64,000 nt of DNA from Halomonas sp. (lineage in GTDB: Bacteria > Pseudomonadota > Gammaproteobacteria > Pseudomonadales > Halomonadaceae). The stretch spans positions 95,840-159,839 of the forward strand of contig NZ_JAFWFN010000005.1 in the NCBI RefSeq assembly GCF_017515565.1. Reading direction: 5' to 3'. The notes beneath the pieces were generated by a model. It had not been told where the DNA came from. It worked only from the letters and a program-made list of their open reading frames with translations, and did not search any database. This document shows, piece after piece, positions 56,914-64,000 of the stretch. The position numbers were made by a program, and so were the translations under genes. How positions within the stretch are numbered: the stretch's first letter is position 1; each line of letters starts with the position of its first letter.

Positions 56914-57600
56914 ATGCTCCGTAATACACAGCGCGTATTGGTATGGGATGGGCTAGTACGCTTATTTCATTGGGGACTGCTAGTGGCAGTCGCTTTTTCG
57001 TACTACACCACCAAAACAGACGGGGCTCCTTTTTTATTCCCCATCGAAGTACATGCGCAAGCAGGTTACATCATTATAGGCTTGCTGGTCTTTCGCGTTA
57101 TTTGGGGCTTTGTAGGCAGTGTTTATGCACGTTTTAGTACTTTTTTATACCCTCCTCACAAGACGGCTGCTTATACGAAAGCCCTTCTGAGCCGCCGTGC
57201 TCCCCCTTATGCCAGTCATAACCCGCTAGGTGGCTGGATGGTGATTTTGATGCTGCTGTCACTAGCTTTTCAGTCAGTAAGCGGTCTTTTTTTAAGCGAT
57301 GATATTTTCTTTCAGGGGCCGCTTTATGGCCTTGTAGGTCGTGATATTAGCCGAGAGATTGCGAGTTTGCATGCTCTCAACAGCGACTTTTTACTCATGT
57401 TAATTGGTTTGCATGTGGTGGCATTGGTTGCTCATAAACTGCTTGGAGAGAGCTTGGTGTCGGCAATGGTGACAGGAGCTAAACGCTTTCAGCAGCCACC
57501 TGTAGACTTAGTGTTGGCGAGTATTCGCATTCGGCGGGTACAAGCGGGGGCAGCGCTGATGATTGCGCTAGGCGTCACTGGTTGGCTGTGGTTCTATTAG
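56914..57600 (+). CDS. Cytochrome b561-type membrane protein
   Basis: A 228-residue integral membrane di-heme cytochrome with a start VWDGLVRLFHWGLLVAVAFS, EVHAQAGYIIIGLLVFRVIW, LHALNSDFLLMLIGLHVVAL. His residues in helices 1, 2 and 4 would bind heme b. Four to five TM segments. The family (COG3658) transfers electrons across the inner membrane to or from quinone; a soluble partner is not adjacent. Confidence 0.88.
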   Translation: MLRNTQRVLVWDGLVRLFHWGLLVAVAFSYYTTKTDGAPFLFPIEVHAQAGYIIIGLLVFRVIWGFVGSVYARFSTFLYPPHKTAAYTKALLSRRAPPYASHNPLGGWMVILMLLSLAFQSVSGLFLSDDIFFQGPLYGLVGRDISREIASLHALNSDFLLMLIGLHVVALVAHKLLGESLVSAMVTGAKRFQQPPVDLVLASIRIRRVQAGAALMIALGVTGWLWFY

Positions 57601-57712
57601 TAGGGTCTTGAAAGACAAGCTGGTAGTAGACACTGGAGAGTAATAAGACATGTGGAGGTGTGGGCGATGGCCTTGGTAGCAGCGTAAACGCCAAGGCCAT
57701 GACCATAAAAGC

Positions 57713-58779
<1,067 letters not shown>

Positions 58780-58787
58780 TTATCCCT

Positions 58788-59258
58788 CTATGGTACCAGA
58801 GCTACCTGATAGTCAGGAGCGTTGGAAAATAATTGGCCAAGGGTTGGCAGCCGGACATACACCCAGGCAGTTGATCCATCGGCCAAGGTTTGTTTTATCC
58901 GCTCATAGCGTATGCCCAAGCGCTCATAGCGGTCTAAACGAGCCAACTGAGCTGGCGTAACCTCAAGTAGCAAGCCTTCAACCCGTTCGTTTTTATTTGG
59001 GGCTAAATCCAAGTTATTGCGCTCAAAACCCTCAAGAACAGCTTGTCGTGGGTTTCCCGATGCGCGCATCACCACCCAACGAACAGGCGCGTAGCGTAGC
59101 GTGCCGTAGACAAACACCTGGTGAGAGCGCTGCTCAATATCAGCCACATGATCAGGGCGATCATAAAGCCACGGGCTAAGCATGGTTAACCATAACCAAC
59201 CGGCAATGCCTATTGCCAATACCAAGCTTCCTATCAACAACTGTTTAACCAAAGACAT
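58788..59258 (-). CDS. Membrane-anchored GGCT/AIG2-like protein
   Basis: A 156-residue protein with an N-terminal signal-anchor (residues 5-28, LLIGSLVLAIGIAGWLWLTM) followed by a gamma-glutamylcyclotransferase-like domain: VFVYGTLRYAPVRWVVM, RVEGLLLEVTPAQLARLDRY-E, YVRLP. The YGTLR motif is the substrate loop and the Glu in DRYE is the usual acid/base residue. The anchor is unusual for the family, which is mostly cytosolic. Substrate unknown. Confidence 0.82.
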   Translation of the reverse strand: MSLVKQLLIGSLVLAIGIAGWLWLTMLSPWLYDRPDHVADIEQRSHQVFVYGTLRYAPVRWVVMRASGNPRQAVLEGFERNNLDLAPNKNERVEGLLLEVTPAQLARLDRYERLGIRYERIKQTLADGSTAWVYVRLPTLGQLFSNAPDYQVALVP

Positions 59259-59395
59259 GCTTTTTCCTATTTAGTGCGCTAAAAGTAAAGCTTGGCTCGC
59301 CAACTAAATGAACACAAGTCTTAAGCAATTCCTACGGGTTTGCTAGGATAAACAGGAGATGCTTTAGGCATTCGACCCTACCGGAGGAGCCTGCT

Positions 59396-59986
59396 ATGAA
59401 CCAGCCACTTCGTGATGAAATGGACTTCCGTGCGTTTATTGGTGATGTAAAGCCTCTTCCCAAGCGGAATAGAGCTGATACGGGCTTCCAGCGACAGCGT
59501 CCCTCTGAGGCTCAGCTAGCCCGGCGTGAAAGTGCTGAAGAGCAACTGAATGAACGCAACTTTTTATCAGACGACTTTGTGGATCTTCTGCCTCCATTTG
59601 ACCCCATTGAGTATCGCCGGGAGGGGATACAGCAAGGGGTGGTCGATAAGCTAAAGCACGGAGGCTACAACGTACAGGCGCAGCTGCATCTATTGCGACG
59701 GCCTCTGGCTGAGTGCCGGAGGATGCTTTTTCCTTTTATTCAAGACGCCTATGCTCACGATCTTCGCTCTGTGCTGATTGTGCATGGAAGAGGCCGGGAA
59801 CTAGATAGCCCCGCCAACGTATTGCGCTCGTACCTAGCTAAATGGCTATGCCAGTTTGAGGAAGTTCAGGCCTATGTCTCTGCCCAGCCTTCGGAAGGTG
59901 GGCTTGGTGCCACCTGGGTCATGCTACGCAAAAGTGACCGTGCCAAGGCCAATAACCGTGAGCGCCAGCAAAAACGGCGAGGGTAA
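59396..59986 (+). CDS. smrA: Smr-domain endonuclease SmrA
   Basis: A 196-residue protein. The basic N-terminal 80 residues lead to a Smr domain (residues 100-185): QAQLHLLRRPLAECRRMLFP corresponds to the LDLHG segment, and SVLIVHGRGRELDSPANVLR to the HGxG catalytic region. Smr proteins nick DNA or cleave RNA. Length and layout match SmrA/YdaL. AGGAGCCTGCT precedes the ATG. Confidence 0.9.
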   Translation: MNQPLRDEMDFRAFIGDVKPLPKRNRADTGFQRQRPSEAQLARRESAEEQLNERNFLSDDFVDLLPPFDPIEYRREGIQQGVVDKLKHGGYNVQAQLHLLRRPLAECRRMLFPFIQDAYAHDLRSVLIVHGRGRELDSPANVLRSYLAKWLCQFEEVQAYVSAQPSEGGLGATWVMLRKSDRAKANNRERQQKRRG

Positions 59987-60166
59987 AGGTACTGCCTAAC
60001 GCCATTGGTAGTTTCGTGCATTATAAAGTGCAAAAAAAGATACTTTAGATGCTTTTATTGTTAATAATGTCCTTTTTTATGAACTTAATTGAAACTTAAA
60101 ACATAATGTTCTGTTTTTGGCACTTAAAGTCGTATAATAACCTCTGTGAGCCACTGAGGGTACTTT

Positions 60167-60496
60167 ATGAGTATTAAAGATAAGGCGCCCGCTGCTATTG
60201 CAGAAGAGTTAGGAACACGCTTGAAGCACGCGCGCCTCAATAGTGATATGACGCAAACAGAGGTTGCTGAACGCGCCGGTGTCTCACGAAAAATCGTGTT
60301 AAATGCTGAAAAGGGACGCGTCCAATTAGAAGCACTAATAGCCATTATGCAGGCATTAGATTTAACGTCACAGCTAGATCGTTTTTTGCCACCACCCGCC
60401 ATCTCACCGCTACAGTTGTCCAAGCTGCAGGGTAAGCAGCGTCAACGGGCCTCGGGGCAACGAAAAGCACAAGATGAGGGTGGGCTTGAATGGTAA
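60167..60496 (+). CDS. hipB: HipB-like XRE antitoxin (orphan)
   Basis: A 109-residue DNA-binding protein with HTH at residues 15-75 (GTRLKHARLNSDMTQTEVAE, RAGVSRKIVLNAEKGRVQLE) and the typical ending DRFLPPPAISPLQLSKLQGK of HipB proteins paired with HipA kinases. An AT-rich promoter region upstream contains TTATAAAGTGC-type sequence that may be its operator. The stop overlaps the start of a truncated hipA (TAATG), so the partner toxin is lost. Confidence 0.85.
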   Translation: MSIKDKAPAAIAEELGTRLKHARLNSDMTQTEVAERAGVSRKIVLNAEKGRVQLEALIAIMQALDLTSQLDRFLPPPAISPLQLSKLQGKQRQRASGQRKAQDEGGLEW

Positions 60497-60585
60497 TGGA
60501 GGTTATCGATGTAAATTACCTGGGGCGCTATGTGGGTGCGGTCAGTTTTGACAGCGCATATGGCCATGGCGCGGGCGCCAGCTAG
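60496..60585 (+). pseudogene. hipA: hipA remnant, 29 codons
   Basis: Starts at the ATG overlapping the hipB stop and reads MEVIDVNYLGRYVGAVSFDS, then ends at TAG. This matches only the first beta strands of HipA (V.D.YLG..VG.LSFD). No kinase motif remains in the next 100 bp, which lead to a terminator. Confidence 0.75.
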
Positions 60586-60653
60586 CAAAGGAGCACGAGG
60601 TGCCTGCTTTTCTAGTTGGTGAAGTGGCGAACAATCTCCGTTTGTCACTATAG

Positions 60654-60683
60654 CCGACAAAGGCAAATGCCTTTGTCGGTTTT
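60654..60683. terminator. Strong bidirectional terminator
   Basis: CCGACAAAGGC-AAAT-GCCTTTGTCGG, an 11-bp perfect stem, followed by TTTT; the reverse strand has less of a T tract. It separates the hip remnant from the convergent cys genes. Confidence 0.85.
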
Positions 60684-60698
60684 AAAAATAGCGATTTA

Positions 60699-61244
60699 TT
60701 ATTGGCCAGCGGTTAAGCGGCGCTCAAACAGTGCCTGACGCTCTTCTACATCGGTTTGGTAGCGTACGCTGAACGCATTGAGCGCACGAATAGCATCATC
60801 AGGGTGCTGGTCATCACGCAGAGCCATGGCGGTAAAGCCACAGCGGCGCATGTAGTCCAGCTGATCGACTAGTACATCGCCTACCGCGCGAACTTCACCG
60901 GTATAGCCATAACGCTCACGCAGCAAACGCGCAATGGTGTAACCGCGGCCATCAGTAAATGCCGGAAAATCAACCGCAAGAGTATCAGTGGCGCTAAATT
61001 GCTGAACAAGTTCAGCGGTTAACTCAGTGTTGCTGGCAAGCAACGGCGCTAGCTCTATATCATCTTGATTTGCCTGCCATAGCACTAGGGGTACAAACGC
61101 CGGACGCTGCTCAGGGAGTATCTCCTCATCGTAGGAGACACACCAAGCGTTCTCTGGGGCGAGTTCACCATCAGCAATCAGGTGATCAACATGCACCGGC
61201 GCAAGCGCTGTTGCGTCATTCTGAGTATCACTGTTACTGGGCAT
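60699..61244 (-). CDS. DUF934 protein, sulfite-reduction accessory
   Basis: A 181-residue protein of the DUF934 family: PLVLWQANQDDIELAPLLAS, LAVDFPAFTDGRGYTIARLL, and GEVRAVGDVLVDQLDYMRRC. In proteobacteria this gene travels with hemoprotein sulfite reductase and is thought to take part in electron supply or assembly. AAGGAG lies 8 nt before the ATG; it overlaps the cysI end by 11 bp. Confidence 0.92.
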   Translation of the reverse strand: MPSNSDTQNDATALAPVHVDHLIADGELAPENAWCVSYDEEILPEQRPAFVPLVLWQANQDDIELAPLLASNTELTAELVQQFSATDTLAVDFPAFTDGRGYTIARLLRERYGYTGEVRAVGDVLVDQLDYMRRCGFTAMALRDDQHPDDAIRALNAFSVRYQTDVEERQALFERRLTAGQ

Positions 61245-62889
61245 AAACGCGCTCCTTAAACGGTTTCAAGCCAATGCGGCGGTAAGTGTCCAAGAATCGT
61301 TCGTCTTCGTAACGCTCGGCTACATAAACGTCCAAGACCTTTTCGACCACACTGGGCACGTCTTCACGGAAGAAAGAAGGGCCGAGAATTTTGCCCAGCG
61401 ACGCATCATCAGTTGAGTTACCACCAATTGAGATCTGGTAATACTCTTCGCCTTTTTTATCGACCCCCAAAATGCCGATATGCCCCACATGGTGGTGCCC
61501 GCAAGCGTTCATGCAGCCAGAAATATTAAGATCCAGCGGGCCTAGGTCGTAAAGGAAATCCAAATCCTCGAAGCGTTCTTGTAGCGCTTGCGCAATTGGA
61601 ATAGAGACCGCATTCGCCAAACCACAGTAGTCGCCGCCAGGGCAGCAGATAATATCGTTAAGCGTACCCACCGTTGGATTAGCCATACCCAGAGTATCAA
61701 GCTCTTTCCAGAGTGCTTCCAATTCATCGACAGGGACGTCTGAGAGCACCAAGTTCTGCTCGTGGGTTACCCGTACCTCGCCAAAGCTATAGCGATCTGC
61801 CAAATCGGCCACGGCGTCCATTTGGTCGGCAGTAACATCGCCGGGGGCATGTTCGCGGCGTTTCAGGGAAAGCGTTACCGCTTTATAGCCAGGTACTTTG
61901 TGGTCAGTGACGTTATTGGTCACAAAACGGGCCAGGCTGCGATTCTCACTACGCAGCTTTTCAAAATCTGCGACAGCACTCTCGGCGACCGGGCGACGCT
62001 CAGGTTCAGGGAAGTGACGCTTGGCGGCATCAACCGCTGCCTGATTTAGCGTCTGAGGGCCATCTTTTAGGTGGGCCCACTCTTCGTCAACGCGGCGGCG
62101 GAACTCTTCAATGCCTAGCGCTTTAACCAAAATTTTGATGCGTGCCTTGAACTTGTTGTCGCGGCGACCAAACTGGTTGTAAACACGCACACAGGCTTCA
62201 AGGTACGTTAGCAGGTGCTGCCAGGGGAGATCCTCGCGCACTACGTCGGCAATCATTGGGGTGCGGCCAAGGCCACCGCCTGCCAACACTTTAATACGCA
62301 GTTCGCCATCGGCGTTATGCCATAGGCGCAGGCCAATATCGTGAACCTGAATAGCGGCACGGTCCTGTGCAGCGCCACTCACCGCTATTTTAAATTTGCG
62401 GGGCAGGTAGGCGAATTCAGGGTGCAGCGTCGACCACTGGCGGATTAACTCACACCAAGGGCGCGGGTCTTCAACTTCATCGCCCGCGATGCCAGCAAAC
62501 TGATCGCTCGTTGTATTACGAATACAATTACCGCTGGTCTGAATGGCATGCATTTGTACTTTGGCGAGTTCACCCAAAATATCGGGCACGTCTTCCAACG
62601 CTGGCCAGTTTAGCTGCAGGTTTTGCCGAGTCGTGAAGTGGCCGTAGCCCCGGTCATAGCGCCGGGTGATGTCCGCCAGTGCACGCAGTTGATTACCTGC
62701 CAGCATGCCGTAAGGAATGGCAATGCGCAGCATGGGTGCATGCTTTTGAATATACAGGCCGTTTTGCAGCCGCAGTGGGCGAAACTCTTCTTCTCCCAAA
62801 CGCCCAGCCTGGTAGCGTTCCATTTGGTCACGAAACTGAGCAACGCGCTCGTCAACCAAGGTTTGGTCATGAATATCATAACGGTACAT
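61234..62889 (-). CDS. cysI: Sulfite reductase hemoprotein (nitrite/sulfite reductase)
   Basis: A 551-residue siroheme/4Fe-4S enzyme for assimilatory sulfite-to-sulfide reduction. Siroheme domain features: RRYDRGYGHFTTRQNLQLNW, GNCIRNTTSDQFAG, GRRDNKFKARIKILVKALG. Cluster ligands: ICCPGGDYC near residue 418 and GCMNACGHHHVGHIGILGVD near 458. The ATG at 62889 follows AGGAT; the frame is open 26 codons farther without a signal. Coupled with DUF934. An assimilatory nitrite-reductase role is an alternative but the DUF934 neighbour argues for sulfite. Confidence 0.93.
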   Translation of the reverse strand: MYRYDIHDQTLVDERVAQFRDQMERYQAGRLGEEEFRPLRLQNGLYIQKHAPMLRIAIPYGMLAGNQLRALADITRRYDRGYGHFTTRQNLQLNWPALEDVPDILGELAKVQMHAIQTSGNCIRNTTSDQFAGIAGDEVEDPRPWCELIRQWSTLHPEFAYLPRKFKIAVSGAAQDRAAIQVHDIGLRLWHNADGELRIKVLAGGGLGRTPMIADVVREDLPWQHLLTYLEACVRVYNQFGRRDNKFKARIKILVKALGIEEFRRRVDEEWAHLKDGPQTLNQAAVDAAKRHFPEPERRPVAESAVADFEKLRSENRSLARFVTNNVTDHKVPGYKAVTLSLKRREHAPGDVTADQMDAVADLADRYSFGEVRVTHEQNLVLSDVPVDELEALWKELDTLGMANPTVGTLNDIICCPGGDYCGLANAVSIPIAQALQERFEDLDFLYDLGPLDLNISGCMNACGHHHVGHIGILGVDKKGEEYYQISIGGNSTDDASLGKILGPSFFREDVPSVVEKVLDVYVAERYEDERFLDTYRRIGLKPFKERVYAQ

Positions 62890-63026
62890 GTGGCACGATC
62901 CTGCTAAAAGCGAAGTGGTCACGTCGAAACGGACGGCAATGTGCCGCCACCTTAACGCGGGGATCATATTCTACAAAAGAATATATAATTATCTTTTTAT
63001 CGCTAAATGATATTTGAATGCTTGAG

Positions 63027-64000
63027 TCAACATGTTTGAGTTAACCAACGTCGTCGCTGCCATACCCATAAGAAGCTGCCTGAATTTAGAAGGCGATAAA
63101 ATAGCTGCACAAGCCATACCCCGAGCAACCCGTACTCCATGCCAATGCCTACCCACCAGGCCAGCGGTAGAAATACTAACCACTGCATGCTTAAAGTAAG
63201 CAGCATCACTGTTCGCTGGGCGCCAGCGCCCATTAATGCCTGGGCCAGTACGAGTGCGGCAGCATCTAGCACAATCATAAAGCCGGTAATTTGTAGCGGT
63301 AGGGTGCCGAGCTGTATCAATTCATGATCAGTAAAGAAAATGGCTAGCACAGCAGTAGGAAACAGCAGCATGGGCAGTGCCAAAACGGTAAGCAGCATAC
63401 CGGCAACGCTGAGCGCATCGATACCCCAGCGGTGGGCAGCCTGCTGGTCGTCGCGACCCAGCGCTTCCCCGACCAGGCTCATCGCCGCTATGCCCACCCC
63501 AACGCCCGGCAAAATCAGCAGCAGTGATAAATTAACTAACACATGGCCCACCGCGACGCTCTCTGTTCCCATCCTACCCAATAGCCAAAACAGTACAACG
63601 TAGCCTGCTGCAAACCAGAGTTGCTGCATAGAGTGGGGGAAAGCGAGATAAAGCGTTGACCGAAGGGCACTTAAACAAGGCAGCCGATAACCCAAAGGTC
63701 GGTTGTTTTTGACTGTGACACTGGCCCATATGACTAGCCCGAGCAGCAACGAAAGCGTGGTGCCAATGCCAGCGCCGTTGGCACCCAGCTTGGGCAAGCC
63801 AGCAACACCGTAAATGAGCCCAGCACTAACCAGTACATTAAACACGTGCACGATCACAATAATGCGTAAATAAAGATGCGTATGTTGTAGGCCATTCCAA
63901 TATCCGCGAAAGCACAGCGTTAGCGCAATGGCTGTCAATCCAATAACCCGCCAGCGGAAGTACTCCACCGCAATGCGCGATACGTCATCCGCGGGCGCCA
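63027..64000 (-). CDS. MATE-family exporter, C-terminal part
   Basis: The reverse frame is open to the right edge (the N-terminus lies outside), with about 324 visible codons and at least nine TM segments. MATE features: GYWNGLQHTHLYLRIIVIVH, GANGAGIGTTLSLLLGLVIW, and the second-half PGVGVGIAAMSLVGEALGRD. MATE proteins expel cationic drugs or metabolites in exchange for Na+ or H+. Visible part covers roughly the last three quarters of a typical 450-residue protein. Confidence 0.9.
   Translation of the reverse strand, partial: APADDVSRIAVEYFRWRVIGLTAIALTLCFRGYWNGLQHTHLYLRIIVIVHVFNVLVSAGLIYGVAGLPKLGANGAGIGTTLSLLLGLVIWASVTVKNNRPLGYRLPCLSALRSTLYLAFPHSMQQLWFAAGYVVLFWLLGRMGTESVAVGHVLVNLSLLLILPGVGVGIAAMSLVGEALGRDDQQAAHRWGIDALSVAGMLLTVLALPMLLFPTAVLAIFFTDHELIQLGTLPLQITGFMIVLDAAALVLAQALMGAGAQRTVMLLTLSMQWLVFLPLAWWVGIGMEYGLLGVWLVQLFYRLLNSGSFLWVWQRRRWLTQTC

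Overview
The window reads as a chromosome segment of a moderately halophilic gammaproteobacterium, most likely Halomonadaceae (Halomonas/Vreelandella). This is inferred from the protein flavour and the gammaproteobacterial blocks yccA-like plus tusDCBE, cysI plus DUF934, and wrbA plus DUF2069; there is no rRNA or other decisive marker. A complete-looking prophage of about 38.9 kb interrupts the segment. It sits in a tRNA-Ser(UGA) gene and is bounded by a 63-bp direct repeat (3411-3473 and 42350-42412).

Left flank (1-3410): the start of a DnaQ-like exonuclease that runs off the edge, an NMT1/THI5-type substrate-binding protein, a NhaP2-type K+/H+ antiporter, and the tRNA-Ser with its own promoter.

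Prophage (3411-42412): a lambda-like siphovirus. The leftward early operon, from a strong promoter at 8760, holds a LuxR-type HTH protein, several small proteins, RdgC, an excisionase and the integrase. The control region has a CI-like S24 repressor, a Cro-like protein and five related 16-bp operators covering two divergently used early promoters. The repressor transcript carries two extra genes (a 316-aa soluble protein and a 4-TM protein) and stops at a terminator just before the leftward promoter, so these are the best candidates for a new lysogen-expressed immunity module. Rightward come replication genes with intragenic iterons, a VRR-NUC nuclease, a candidate antiterminator, a late promoter followed at once by a terminator (lambda pR'-tR' style), lysis genes (R, holin, Rz/Rz1), a broken HNH gene, terminase, head and tail genes. 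The tail chaperone gene has the exact lambda slippery heptamer GGGAAAG with the T extension in the -1 frame. The tail tip is not lambda-like and includes a protein built of YadA-head-type repeats. Cargo genes are scattered through the phage: reverse-strand membrane proteins, secreted proteins, a cold-shock-domain/TM protein, and at the right end an EVE-HNH nuclease overlapping a divergent Nudix hydrolase.

Right flank (42413-64000): an Aer-like PAS chemoreceptor, a PAS-GGDEF-EAL protein, a decayed HDOD-GGDEF gene, small proteins, a Bax-inhibitor-1 family protein, the tusDCBE sulfur relay, an XRE-cupin regulator, a histone-deacetylase-like hydrolase divergent from a Pat/YfiQ-type acetyltransferase, pdxH, a cytochrome b561-like protein, DUF2069 and wrbA, a GGCT-like protein, smrA, hipB with a 29-codon stub of hipA, DUF934 plus cysI (sulfite reduction), and a MATE exporter cut by the right edge.
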